Of a stretch of 64,000 bases of DNA, positions 33,614-42,429 are shown in pieces (the first letter of the stretch is position 1; each line of letters opens with the position of its first letter). The DNA comes from Thiotrichaceae bacterium (GTDB taxonomy: Bacteria > Pseudomonadota > Gammaproteobacteria > Beggiatoales > Beggiatoaceae). The notes under the pieces are model-generated. The model saw only the letters and a program-made list of their open reading frames with translations, was not told the DNA's origin and did no database searches. Position numbers and translations under genes: made by a program. The stretch is from positions 62,001 to 126,000 of the forward strand of contig JAQTYU010000002.1 in the NCBI GenBank assembly GCA_028688145.1. Direction: 5' to 3'.

Positions 33614-34975
33614 ATGTTACGGCATTATGCGATAATCTGTTTTGCTTTATGCAGCAGTGAAGTCATTGCGCAGAACAGCACCCCGCCAAGCTCCACCCCC
33701 ACGACCATCCCTTATAGTGAGCCAAACCTACAAGTTGGGGAAGCCCCGCCCCCCGTGCCGATTGAGCGACTTTCGCTGAAAAATGCTGAAGCTGCGCTGC
33801 AATATTACAACCGCGATATTTTAAACGCACGCCGCGCTGTGGAAGCTGCAAAAGCCGATGTTCTCACCGCAGGACAACGCCCAAATCCCGTCGCCTCACT
33901 TAGTGTGTCGAAATTGCAAAGCAAGATGGGTGATGGTTCGTGGTGGAATAAAACCGCCGACACCATTATTAGCATTTCGCAATTAATTGAACGCGGTAAT
34001 AAACGTGAGTTGCGCACTGAAGCGGCTCAATTACGCATTCAAGCGGCTCAATTAGATTTATATGACATTGAACGCCAACAACGTTTGGGCTTATTCGGCG
34101 CGTATTACGACCTGCTGCTGATGCAGGAAAAATATAAAATCGCCTTGGGCAACGTCAAGTTTTATCAAACCGCCGTTCATGCGGCTGAATTGCGGCTGAA
34201 TGCGGGCGATATTTCCCCAACCGATTTATCCAGAATTCGGGTGGACTCGTTGCGGGCTGAAAATGACTTGCAACAAGCCACCAATGACCGCATGAATGCA
34301 CAATTGGTTTTAGCCTATGCCATTGGGCAAGAAGGCAATGCCCGTGACATCGCACTCAGTGACGAATGGCCTATCATTCGTAAAGCGATGAGCATCGAGC
34401 AATTAGAACAATTATTACAACAACGTCCCGATGTGCGCGCCGCTGAAATGCGGGTGCAAACTGCGACAAAAGTGCGTGAATTGGCGCGCAGTTTAAGAAC
34501 CCGCGATGTCACCGTTGCCGCACAATATGAACACAATCCCCCCGATGCCAATAATACTGTCGGTCTGGGTATCAGTATCCCTTTGTTTATTAATTACAAT
34601 TTTAGCGGTGAAATTCAACGCGCCGAAGTCGATTATCAAACCGCGCTAGAAGATGCCGCCCGCGTGCGCGCCAAAGCCTTGGCAGAGCTTTCTAAAAATC
34701 GGAATGACTTGGCTTCTGCTTTGGAGCGGGTGTCACGTTATCAAACCAATTTGCTCAGTGAAGCGCGTAAAGCTGCTAAAGCCGCGCAATTCGCCTATTC
34801 ACAAGGTGCGTTAGATGTGACTTCATTATTGGATGCACGCCGTACTTTACGCGCCATTGAATTTGATGCTGCCAATGCTTATGCCGATTATGCCAAATCT
34901 TTGGCGGTGTGGCAGGTGGTTCAAACCTATTTACCCACTGCGCCCGATACTGACGCAGCGGCAACTCAGGAATAA
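33614..34975 (+). CDS. TolC-family outer-membrane efflux protein (CzcC/CusC type)
   Basis: 453 residues with a cleavable signal (MLRHYAIICFALCSSEVIAQ). It has the two OEP repeats of long helices (NAEAALQYYNRDILNARRAV, then LDLYDIERQQRLGLFGAYYD; and VRELARSLRTRDVTVAAQYE, then LGISIPLFINYNFSGEIQRAE) typical of heavy-metal CzcC-like channels. It would form the outer-membrane duct of a tripartite efflux pump with the next gene, which starts three bases later. An inner-membrane RND pump gene is missing from the neighbourhood. The exported ion is not evident. Confidence 0.88.
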   Translation: MLRHYAIICFALCSSEVIAQNSTPPSSTPTTIPYSEPNLQVGEAPPPVPIERLSLKNAEAALQYYNRDILNARRAVEAAKADVLTAGQRPNPVASLSVSKLQSKMGDGSWWNKTADTIISISQLIERGNKRELRTEAAQLRIQAAQLDLYDIERQQRLGLFGAYYDLLLMQEKYKIALGNVKFYQTAVHAAELRLNAGDISPTDLSRIRVDSLRAENDLQQATNDRMNAQLVLAYAIGQEGNARDIALSDEWPIIRKAMSIEQLEQLLQQRPDVRAAEMRVQTATKVRELARSLRTRDVTVAAQYEHNPPDANNTVGLGISIPLFINYNFSGEIQRAEVDYQTALEDAARVRAKALAELSKNRNDLASALERVSRYQTNLLSEARKAAKAAQFAYSQGALDVTSLLDARRTLRAIEFDAANAYADYAKSLAVWQVVQTYLPTAPDTDAAATQE

Positions 34976-34978
34976 TGT

Positions 34979-36169
34979 ATGAAGCTTAAAAGTTTTTTAC
35001 CTGTGCTCACCATTGCAGGCAGCATTGCCGTGCCTGTGGCGATGTTTTATCACAGTAACAGCAACGCGCAAGACAAACCTGCCGCTGCGGCAATACCTGC
35101 AACTGTGAATCCACCGACCGTACAAGCGGACGATAAAAAGGGTATTTTACGCTTTCCGCCCAACGCGCCCCAATTGGCGTATTTGAAAATCGAGAAAGTC
35201 AGCCTAGTGCCCAAGCCGATTTTACAGCCTTTAAACGGACGGATTACGTATAACGAAAACTTCACCTCGCGTTTGACTTCTCCCTTGCAAGGGCGCGTGG
35301 TTAAATTAGAAGCTCAAGTCGGCGATGATGTCAAAGCAGGCGAGCCTTTATTGTGGCTAGATTCGCCCGATTTCATCAGCGCAATTGCCGATGTGCGCAA
35401 AGCCGAGGGTGATGTTAAACAAAAAACTTTAGTGCGTAATCGCACTAAGAAATTGTTCGATGGCGAGGTGTTGCCACGTAAGGATTTGGAAGCCGCCGAG
35501 TCGGATTTAAGCCAGTCAAACATTGAATTAGAACGTGCTAAATTGCGCTTAAAAGCCTTGAATCCTGCGGGCAATGCCAAAGACCATATCGAACATTTTG
35601 TGCTGCGCGCCCCGATTACAGGGATTATTACTGAGCGTAATGTCAACTTTGGAACGGAAGTGCGCCCCGATGCGGCAAATCCTTTGTTTGTGATTACTGA
35701 CCCTAAAAACTTGTGGGTGCTGATTCAATTAGAAGAAAAAAATCTGGGCAAAGTTGCCAATCATCAGGCGGTGATTGTCGAAGTGGATGCTTATCCCGGC
35801 GAAACTTTTGCCGCCCAAGTTAGTAATATTGGCACAGTGTTAGACACTACCACGCGCCGCGTACAAGTACGTTGTAATATTGATAACAAGGATTTACGTC
35901 TTAAACCTGAAATGTACGCTCGCATCACCCCGCTGACGAATAACGAATCTGAAAAAGTGGTGAAAATTCCAAACAGCGCAATTTTGACCGAAGGTTTATA
36001 TAATTACGCCTTTGTGGAAACCTCGCCGGGGGTTTTGGAAAAGCGGAAAATCAGCTTGGAAATGCAAGGACGTGAATTCAGCTTTGTGAAAGATGGGATT
36101 AATAATGGTGAGCGTTTGGTGACCACGGGCGCGGTGCTGTTGAATTCTGAATTGTCTAGCGGTAAGTAG
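34979..36169 (+). CDS. Efflux RND periplasmic adaptor (CzcB/CusB type)
   Basis: 396 residues. N-terminal membrane/signal segment (FLPVLTIAGSIAVPVAMFYH), barrel-sandwich hybrid (TSPLQGRVVKLEAQVGDDVKAGEPL), a short alpha hairpin (about 135-190) and beta-barrel/MP domains (RAPITGIITERNVNFG, VLIQLEEKNLGKV). This is the CzcB pattern. No His-rich metal motif. Starts three bases after the TolC-type gene, ribosome binding site CAGGA. The gene that should follow, a CzcA-type pump, is absent: downstream is a 96-bp repeat and a convergent gene. Confidence 0.88.
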   Translation: MKLKSFLPVLTIAGSIAVPVAMFYHSNSNAQDKPAAAAIPATVNPPTVQADDKKGILRFPPNAPQLAYLKIEKVSLVPKPILQPLNGRITYNENFTSRLTSPLQGRVVKLEAQVGDDVKAGEPLLWLDSPDFISAIADVRKAEGDVKQKTLVRNRTKKLFDGEVLPRKDLEAAESDLSQSNIELERAKLRLKALNPAGNAKDHIEHFVLRAPITGIITERNVNFGTEVRPDAANPLFVITDPKNLWVLIQLEEKNLGKVANHQAVIVEVDAYPGETFAAQVSNIGTVLDTTTRRVQVRCNIDNKDLRLKPEMYARITPLTNNESEKVVKIPNSAILTEGLYNYAFVETSPGVLEKRKISLEMQGREFSFVKDGINNGERLVTTGAVLLNSELSSGK

Positions 36170-36198
36170 TTTGGTCGTACTCAAGTTGTAAGGAATAC

Positions 36199-36294
36199 CT
36201 GAATCAGGATTAAAAGATTTTCAGAATTAAAAAGCTTGGTATTTTCCCAATAGTTAGGGAATTTTTTTGCTTAATTCTTTAAGTCCTGATTCAG
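36199..36294. repeat. 96-bp palindromic element, copy 2
   Basis: CTGAATCAGGA (36199-36209) and TCCTGATTCAG (36284-36294) are perfect inverted ends. The inside has TCAGAATTAA and TTAATTC parts. Same total length and similar ends as 14297-14392, including a right flank of AGACAA. Placed between convergent genes, it could act as a terminator (run TTTTTTT near 36262-36268). Confidence 0.6.
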
Positions 36295-36375
36295 ACAATA
36301 AACGGGTCAAAATCCTTATCTATTAGCTTTAAAACCTAGCAAACTCTGTTTTTTTATTTTTTATAAACCGTCCTG

Positions 36376-36894
36376 TCAGTGTCGAATACCCCAAATGGGT
36401 TTCAATTCCATATCTAAAAGTTGATGTTCCACTAACCATTCTCGCGCATCATCCGCATCTTGTTCAAACCAAGCCTGCGCTGAACCCAAACGAAAGGTAT
36501 AACCCCACGCATCCATATCCGCCCACATTTGCGCCCGATTCATCAGCGGCGGCAAATAATCTGCGAGCACGATTTGTAAATAACACACCCCATTTTCTTC
36601 AATAATTGCACCCCCCGCATCAGTGTCCAAATCGCGACGGCGTACATCATCCATACAAATGTAATGACAAGCTTCGTGCAGAGCAGAGTGAATTGGCGTG
36701 TCCGCACGCACCAATAATTGATTACCCAATAAACCCGCCTCACTCGTGCCCCAATAACTGCCCGGAATTTCCACCCCCAAAGCCACTTCCACCACTTCCA
36801 TTCCATATTTGCTTAATAATTCTTGTAATGGCGCAAAACCCAGATCGCCACAACACAGCACTTGGGGTTGTTCAATCCACCCATTTTTAGACAT
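36376..36894 (-). CDS. Hypothetical protein with HEACH zinc-protease-like motif
   Basis: 172 residues from ATG 36894 (GGAAG eight bases upstream); longer starts at 36900 and 36951 are possible. No signal peptide. HEACH (about residues 73-77), within a helix SALHEACHYICMDD, has the HExxH form of a zinc metallopeptidase site. Downstream acidic residues (DTDAGGAIIEENG) could supply a third ligand. It is acidic and rich in Trp. I do not recognise a named family; a 'metallopeptidase-like' label is inference from one motif. Monocistronic, convergent with the efflux pair. Confidence 0.7.
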   Translation of the reverse strand: MSKNGWIEQPQVLCCGDLGFAPLQELLSKYGMEVVEVALGVEIPGSYWGTSEAGLLGNQLLVRADTPIHSALHEACHYICMDDVRRRDLDTDAGGAIIEENGVCYLQIVLADYLPPLMNRAQMWADMDAWGYTFRLGSAQAWFEQDADDAREWLVEHQLLDMELKPIWGIRH

Positions 36895-37187
36895 ACTCAT
36901 CACTTCCACACTGAGAAAATTAACGGGGATACACTGATTTTTAATCAGCAATCATGCTATGCTTAGAATGGCTAAAATTACAGCAAAATCCTCAGATTTG
37001 GCTTAAGAATAGCCCTGTTACAAAGAAAATTTGAAAATAAATTTCACCAAATAAGTCTATGATTCAATATAAAATATATTTTACATGGACGTTTTTGATA
37101 AAGTAATTTGTAGAAAACTCAGACCGTGAAATTCATCACACGGCAGGGATTTCTATAGCTTACATTTAGACATGGAGGAGAACTCGG

Positions 37188-38126
37188 TTGAGTAACCTTG
37201 CCTATCTTTATCATGATGATTGCTTGTTACATGACATGGCACAAGATCATCCTGAATGTCCCGCCCGAATCAGCGCAATTGAAGATCGGATGCGGATGGC
37301 ACATATTTTTGATTTCGTCAGACATTATGAAGCCCCCCCCGCCACCCGTCGCCAATTGGCGCGCGTGCATGATCTTAAATATGTAGATAAGATTCTGAAT
37401 TATGGCGGCAGTCACGAAGAGTTTGAACATTCTTATCTCGATCCCGACACCATTATCACCCCACAAACCCCACAATCTGCGATCCGTTCCGCAGGCGCAG
37501 GCGTTTATGCCACTGATTTAGTGATGGAAGGCAAAGCCCGCGCTGCGTTTTGCAATGTGCGCCCACCCGGTCATCATGCAGTGCGCAATGGCGCAATGGG
37601 ATTTTGTTTTTTTAATAATATCGCGGTTGCCGCCTCGCACGCCATTCATGAACACAGTTTGCGGCGCGTGGCGATTTTAGACTTTGACGTACACCACGGC
37701 AATGGCACAGAAGATATTTTTCACGATGATCCGCGCGTGTTATTCGGTTCAACTTTTCAACATCCGCTTTATCCCTTCTCTGGCGCAGACAGCAGCAACG
37801 AACATATTATCAATATGCCACTGCCTGCGGGTACGAATGGTGAAAAATTCCGCGCCGCCCTCACCGAACACTGGTTTCCCGCTGTCGATAAATTCAAGCC
37901 TGAAATGTTATTCATTTCCGCAGGCTTTGATGGGCATTACGATGATGAAATGTCAAGCTTCCGCTTGCACGCCGAAGATTATGTGTGGGCAACTCAGCAA
38001 ATGTTAGCGATGGCAGATAAGCATTGTAATGGTCGTATCGTATCGATGTTAGAAGGCGGTTATGAACTGCATTCACTGGCGCGGAGTGTGGTTGCGCACA
38101 TTAAAATCTTAATGCGTCTTGGTTAA
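37188..38126 (+). CDS. Histone deacetylase family / acetylpolyamine amidohydrolase-like protein
   Basis: Zinc amidohydrolase of the arginase-deacetylase fold, 312 residues; in bacteria such proteins remove acetyl groups from polyamines, acetoin-type substrates or protein lysines. Motifs: HPECPARI at the N-terminus, RPPGHHAVRNGAMGFCFFNN (active-site His pair), LDFDVHHGNGTEDIF (zinc Asp/His), ISAGFDGHYDD (zinc Asp), LEGGYEL. The start is TTG 37188: GGAGGAG (37174-37180) lies seven bases before it and no ATG fits. The substrate cannot be told from sequence. Confidence 0.9.
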   Translation: MSNLAYLYHDDCLLHDMAQDHPECPARISAIEDRMRMAHIFDFVRHYEAPPATRRQLARVHDLKYVDKILNYGGSHEEFEHSYLDPDTIITPQTPQSAIRSAGAGVYATDLVMEGKARAAFCNVRPPGHHAVRNGAMGFCFFNNIAVAASHAIHEHSLRRVAILDFDVHHGNGTEDIFHDDPRVLFGSTFQHPLYPFSGADSSNEHIINMPLPAGTNGEKFRAALTEHWFPAVDKFKPEMLFISAGFDGHYDDEMSSFRLHAEDYVWATQQMLAMADKHCNGRIVSMLEGGYELHSLARSVVAHIKILMRLG

Positions 38127-38160
38127 ATAAATCAGCACTACTCGATCGTGTCAAACGTTT

Positions 38161-38330
38161 ATATCTCGTTCCAACGCTCCTGCGTGGGAATGCCTGCCTC
38201 GTCGCTCCAGTGGCGAGGGTTTTACAGGCTTGTGTGAGATAACAATGAGTTATCTTTAAAAATAGTAATATCATTTTAACTGTTGAGTATTCAAGGATGA
38301 ACGCGCCGCTGGAGCGTGGGAACGAGATAT
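38161..38330. repeat. 170-bp element with 20-bp inverted ends
   Basis: ATATCTCGTTCCAACGCTCC (38161-38180) and GGAGCGTGGGAACGAGATAT (38311-38330) are inverted with one mismatch in 20. Related GTTCCAACGC / GGGAACGAGA pieces occur at 21203-21233 and around 18900-19030. MITE-like, no coding content, inserted between the deacetylase gene and ppdK. Confidence 0.65.
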
Positions 38331-38411
38331 AGTTTTACCCAATATCGCATAAGATTTGGCACGATCACACCCATCACATCACTCTCACTTACCGAAAGTC
38401 AGGAGCACACC

Positions 38412-41183
38412 ATGGCGACAAAATATGTCTATTCCTTCCAAGAAGGCGATGGAAAAAATAAACGCCTGTTAGGAGGAAAGGGCGCAAATCTCTGTGAAAT
38501 GACCCAAATCGGCTTAAACGTTCCCCCCGGATTTGTGATTAGCACAGAGGCGTGTATTGAATATTTGGAACAGCGCGAATTACCCGAAGGGGTGATGGAT
38601 GCGGTACGTGTTCAGATTCAAGAATTAGAACGCGCCACAGGCAGAGGTTTTGGTGACGCGAATAATCCCCTATTGGTTTCCGTGCGTTCAGGGGCTGCGA
38701 GTTCCATGCCCGGCATGATGGACACCATTTTAAACCTCGGTTTAAATTCCAAAACCCTGCAAGGCTTAATCGCACAAACCAATAATCAACGCTTTGGTTA
38801 TGATGCCTATCGACGTTTTATCCAGCTTTTCGGCAAAGTGGCGTTAGGGGTGGAAGATGAACATTTCGATGCGCATTTTGAAGCCGTTAAAAAACGGGTG
38901 TGGGCGAAAGATGATATTGCCTTAGGCATTCCTGAACTCGAAGAAATCAGCGATTTATTTTTAAACGTGGTGCACGAAGACACGGGCAAGCCTTTCCCTG
39001 AAGATGTTTACGAACAATTGGAAATTGCGATTAAAGCAGTGTTCAATTCGTGGACGGGAAAACGTGCGATTGATTATCGCCGCGAATTCAACATCACCCC
39101 CGATATTGCCAACGGCACGGCGGTGAATGTGGTCAGCATGGTGTTTGGGAATATGGGTAACGACTGCGCCACGGGCGTAGGTTTTACCCGCAATCCCGGC
39201 ACGGGCGAAAACCAAATGTATGGCGAATATTTGGTGAATGCCCAAGGTGAAGACGTGGTGGCTGGGATTCGCACCCCAAAACCCGTGCAAGACATGCAGC
39301 AAGAAATGCCTGAGATGTACAATCAATTATTGGCACTGCGTGAAAAATTAGAAAAACATTATCGCGAAGTGCAAGATTTTGAATACACTATTGAAAAAGG
39401 CGTGTTGTACTGCCTGCAAACCCGCAACGGCAAAATGAACGCCACGGCGATGGTTCGCACCTCAGTCGAAATGGTGACTGAAGGTTTAATCGTTAAAGAC
39501 CAAGCCTTATTACGGGTCAATCCCAATCATTTAGAACAATTATTACACCCGCGTTTAGACCCGCATTACACCGCTGAAGCCTTAGCACAAGGGCTGCCAG
39601 CCTCTCCTGGTGCCGCTTCAGGACATTGCGTATTTGATGCAGACCGCGCCGAAGTTTTGGGGCGCGCAGGCGAAAAAGTCATTTTAGTGCGAGAAGAAAC
39701 CAAGCCTGAAGATATTCACGGCTTTTTCGCCGCACAAGGAATTTTGACCAGTCGCGGCGGGAAAACTTCACATGCGGCGGTGGTGGCGCGGAGCATGGGT
39801 AAAGCCTGTGTGGCGGGCGCGGAAGGCATTGTGGTGAATACTAAATTGCGTCAAGCCACTATCGGCGAAAAAATGCTGATTGAAGGCGACATTATTACTA
39901 TCGATGGTTCTTCCGGGAAAGTGTATTTCGGCGCGTTGCCCACCTTGCCGCCAGTGTTTTCTGAAGAATTGAAAGTGTTATTGGGCTGGGCTGATACGGC
40001 TGCCAGCTTAAAAGTGATGGCAAATGCCGACACCCCTGAAGGCGCGGCTCGGGCGCGGGAATATGGCGCGGCGGGTATTGGTTTGTGTCGCACGGAACGC
40101 ATGTTTAACGACACTGACCGTTTGCCGATTGTGGTGGAAATGATTTTGGCGAACAGCCCGATTGAACGCAAAGCCGCTTTAGACCGTTTGTTGCCGATTC
40201 AGCGCAGCGATTTTGTGAAATTGTTCACCACCATGTCCCCTGATTCGGTGACGGTGCGTTTACTGGACCCGCCAATTCATGAATTTTTGCCCACGGAACA
40301 GCAATTAACTGAGGAAATCGACAGCCTCAAACAGGTGTTGAATACCGTGAACGGCATGGAACACTTGCTCAGCACCATGCGTTTAATGCCGCAAAATATT
40401 CATAATGAAGCGTTTTCGATGCCTGCGCCGTTTAATCAAATGAGCGTGGAAATGGTCACGGGGATTATTAGCAAGAAAGAGCAGATGCTGCGCAAAGTGC
40501 GCGAATTGCATGAGGTGAATCCGATGTTGGGACATCGTGGCGTGCGTTTGGGCATGACCTATCCTGAAATTTATGAAATGCAAATTCGGGGGATTTTGGA
40601 AGCGACGGCAGAATGTTTGAAAGCGGGCGTGGATGTCAAACCTGAAATTATGGTGCCGCAAGTCGCGATTCCGAATGAATTGATTGCGGTTAAAAAAATG
40701 GTGGAACGTATTACCCTCGAAGTGGAAGCCAGTCATGGCGTGAAGCTGGATGTGGTTAAATTCGGTTCGATGATTGAGGTGGTGCGGGCTTGTATCCAAG
40801 CGAAGAAATTGGCAGAAATTGCAGAATTTTTCTCCTTTGGTACGAATGACTTAACCCAAGCAACTTTCTCTTTCTCGCGTGAAGATGCGGAAAACAAGTT
40901 TTTACCGCAATATCATGAATTAGGCATCCTCCCTGAAAATCCGTTTGAAGTTTTGGATGTGAACGGAGTTGGGCAGTTGATGGGCATGACGGTGGAATGG
41001 GGTCGTAAGTCGCGAGCGGGTCTGAAAGTGGGGATTTGTGGCGAGCAAGGCGGTCATCCTGAATCTATCCGTTTCTGCCATCACATTGATTTAGATTATG
41101 TGTCTTGTTCTCCTCCTCGTGTACCGATTGCGCGGCTTGCGGCGGCTCATGCGAAGTTGTTGGAGAATACGTTTACGGAGTAG
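38412..41183 (+). CDS. ppdK: Pyruvate, phosphate dikinase
   Basis: Interconverts pyruvate + ATP + phosphate and PEP + AMP + pyrophosphate. 923 residues from ATG 38412, chosen because AGGAGC is six bases upstream and the frame before it is leader repeat. Domains: ATP-grasp nucleotide domain (KRLLGGKGANLCEM, SVRSGAASSMPGMMDT), central phosphohistidine domain (GGKTSHAAVVARSMGKACVAG, with the His carrier), C-terminal PEP/pyruvate barrel (MVPQVAIPNEL, FGTNDLTQATF, GICGEQGGHPESI with the catalytic Cys). With ppc it sits on the PEP node, and the pyrophosphate-linked reaction suggests gluconeogenic or energy-sparing use. Confidence 0.97.
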   Translation: MATKYVYSFQEGDGKNKRLLGGKGANLCEMTQIGLNVPPGFVISTEACIEYLEQRELPEGVMDAVRVQIQELERATGRGFGDANNPLLVSVRSGAASSMPGMMDTILNLGLNSKTLQGLIAQTNNQRFGYDAYRRFIQLFGKVALGVEDEHFDAHFEAVKKRVWAKDDIALGIPELEEISDLFLNVVHEDTGKPFPEDVYEQLEIAIKAVFNSWTGKRAIDYRREFNITPDIANGTAVNVVSMVFGNMGNDCATGVGFTRNPGTGENQMYGEYLVNAQGEDVVAGIRTPKPVQDMQQEMPEMYNQLLALREKLEKHYREVQDFEYTIEKGVLYCLQTRNGKMNATAMVRTSVEMVTEGLIVKDQALLRVNPNHLEQLLHPRLDPHYTAEALAQGLPASPGAASGHCVFDADRAEVLGRAGEKVILVREETKPEDIHGFFAAQGILTSRGGKTSHAAVVARSMGKACVAGAEGIVVNTKLRQATIGEKMLIEGDIITIDGSSGKVYFGALPTLPPVFSEELKVLLGWADTAASLKVMANADTPEGAARAREYGAAGIGLCRTERMFNDTDRLPIVVEMILANSPIERKAALDRLLPIQRSDFVKLFTTMSPDSVTVRLLDPPIHEFLPTEQQLTEEIDSLKQVLNTVNGMEHLLSTMRLMPQNIHNEAFSMPAPFNQMSVEMVTGIISKKEQMLRKVRELHEVNPMLGHRGVRLGMTYPEIYEMQIRGILEATAECLKAGVDVKPEIMVPQVAIPNELIAVKKMVERITLEVEASHGVKLDVVKFGSMIEVVRACIQAKKLAEIAEFFSFGTNDLTQATFSFSREDAENKFLPQYHELGILPENPFEVLDVNGVGQLMGMTVEWGRKSRAGLKVGICGEQGGHPESIRFCHHIDLDYVSCSPPRVPIARLAAAHAKLLENTFTE

Positions 41184-41301
41184 TAGCTTTTTAAGCTCGG
41201 CTTTTCAGATTGATTGAAGGATTAATGGAATTCAGAAGGTTGAATTTCGTTAGTCCTTTGGTTTTTAGTATTATAGATTGCTTTTATGAAGGTATTAAAT
41301 C

Positions 41302-42195
41302 ATGTATAACCTTTTAGTGTCTAATTACAATGACGCTTGGAATGGTGATCCCATTGTTTTTGAAAAATCCCGCTGTATTACAGAATATACAACTAAAGAA
41401 TTAATAAAAAAATATGGTGATTTAACACCAGCTCAAATAAGTGAGCTGAAGAGTTTTCCGTGCATTTTTGCCTATGAGGATTTTTGTAGAAAAAATCCTC
41501 AATTTGGAAAAATTCGTAATGTTACAGAAGAATCTATAGTAAGAAAAGAAACCTCTATGAAAATAGAGTATGAAGTAATTGAGTTAAATAATTTTTTAAC
41601 ATTTTCTGAGATGTCAGAAATGCTGTGGTTACTCCGTATCAAAGATTGGGAAATGAACAGGACACATTGGGCATTAAAGGAGGTGGATTTATCAAGAGCA
41701 CTCGCCGGGAAAGGAATTCATCTACCACAATGGGCTAGTGTAAACAAGAAACCAGTTAGTATCACAAAACATGTGTTTGATGTAGCTTTATCATTTCCTG
41801 GTGAAGTTCGTGATTATGTAGAACAGTTGGCTGGTCAACTTGAGATCATGCTTGGTCGAGATTCATATTTCTATGATGCTAATTACACATCGCAATTGGC
41901 TAGACCTTCATTAAATGAGCTTCTTCAGGATATATATAAAAATCGCTCTAAATTGATTGTTGTTTTCTTATGTGAAAAATATCAAGAAAAAGAATGGTGT
42001 GGTATTGAATTTCGAGCTATACAAGAAATTATTATGGATAGACAACAACACAAGCGCGTTATGTTTATCAAAATGGATGATGGTTTAGTGCCAGGCGTTT
42101 TTAAGACAGATGGTTATATTGATGGAAAACAGTATGAACCTGCTACAGTTGCAGGCTTTATCCAAGAACGCGTATTACTTCTTTCAGATGAATAA
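41302..42195 (+). CDS. TIR-domain protein with unknown N-terminal domain
   Basis: 297 residues, no signal peptide. Residues about 157-290 form a TIR domain: HVFDVALSFPGE (first strand), DSYFYDANYTSQ (second strand/loop), SKLIVVFLCEKYQEKEWCGIEF with Glu236 in the WCxxE position of the NAD-cleaving glutamate of SARM1-type and bacterial TIRs, then RVMFIKMDD. Residues 1-150 are a separate domain (LKSFPCIFAYEDF, GKIRNV, IEYEV) that I cannot name; sensing or nucleic-acid-related roles are guesses. The gene is clearly more AT-rich than its neighbours and stands alone between ppdK and an SH3 gene, which suggests horizontal acquisition. Likely an NADase effector of abortive-infection type; no partner gene such as ThsA is adjacent. 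Confidence 0.85.
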   Translation: MYNLLVSNYNDAWNGDPIVFEKSRCITEYTTKELIKKYGDLTPAQISELKSFPCIFAYEDFCRKNPQFGKIRNVTEESIVRKETSMKIEYEVIELNNFLTFSEMSEMLWLLRIKDWEMNRTHWALKEVDLSRALAGKGIHLPQWASVNKKPVSITKHVFDVALSFPGEVRDYVEQLAGQLEIMLGRDSYFYDANYTSQLARPSLNELLQDIYKNRSKLIVVFLCEKYQEKEWCGIEFRAIQEIIMDRQQHKRVMFIKMDDGLVPGVFKTDGYIDGKQYEPATVAGFIQERVLLLSDE

Positions 42196-42429
42196 AGTAA
42201 TAGCAAATGTAGGGTCTATAAGGCGTAGCCGCCATACACCTTCATGACTTATACACCCTACAAAGATTAACTACGTGTCCCCCAGAAGCATATCTTCCAT
42301 AACATCAGAATATCCTTTTGATGACACGCCCTAAAATCATATAGACGATTGAGCAAATGTGTTATTTTATGGTATAGCTATCGCAAATTGTGTTATTAGC
42401 TGATGATTTATAACCCTTGGGATTAGTTC
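42196..42429. repeat. Spacer with GTAGGGT..CTACACC-type repeat
   Basis: 42209-42261 holds GTAGGGT, then AAGGCGTAGCCGCCATACACC, then TTATACACCCTAC, a copy of the repeat seen at 5043-5074 and 18844-18875, able to fold back on itself. It lies 13 bases after the TIR gene. The remainder is AT-rich and should contain the promoter of the SH3 gene (TTGAGC near 42352 and TATAGC near 42376 are only a weak match). Confidence 0.5.
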
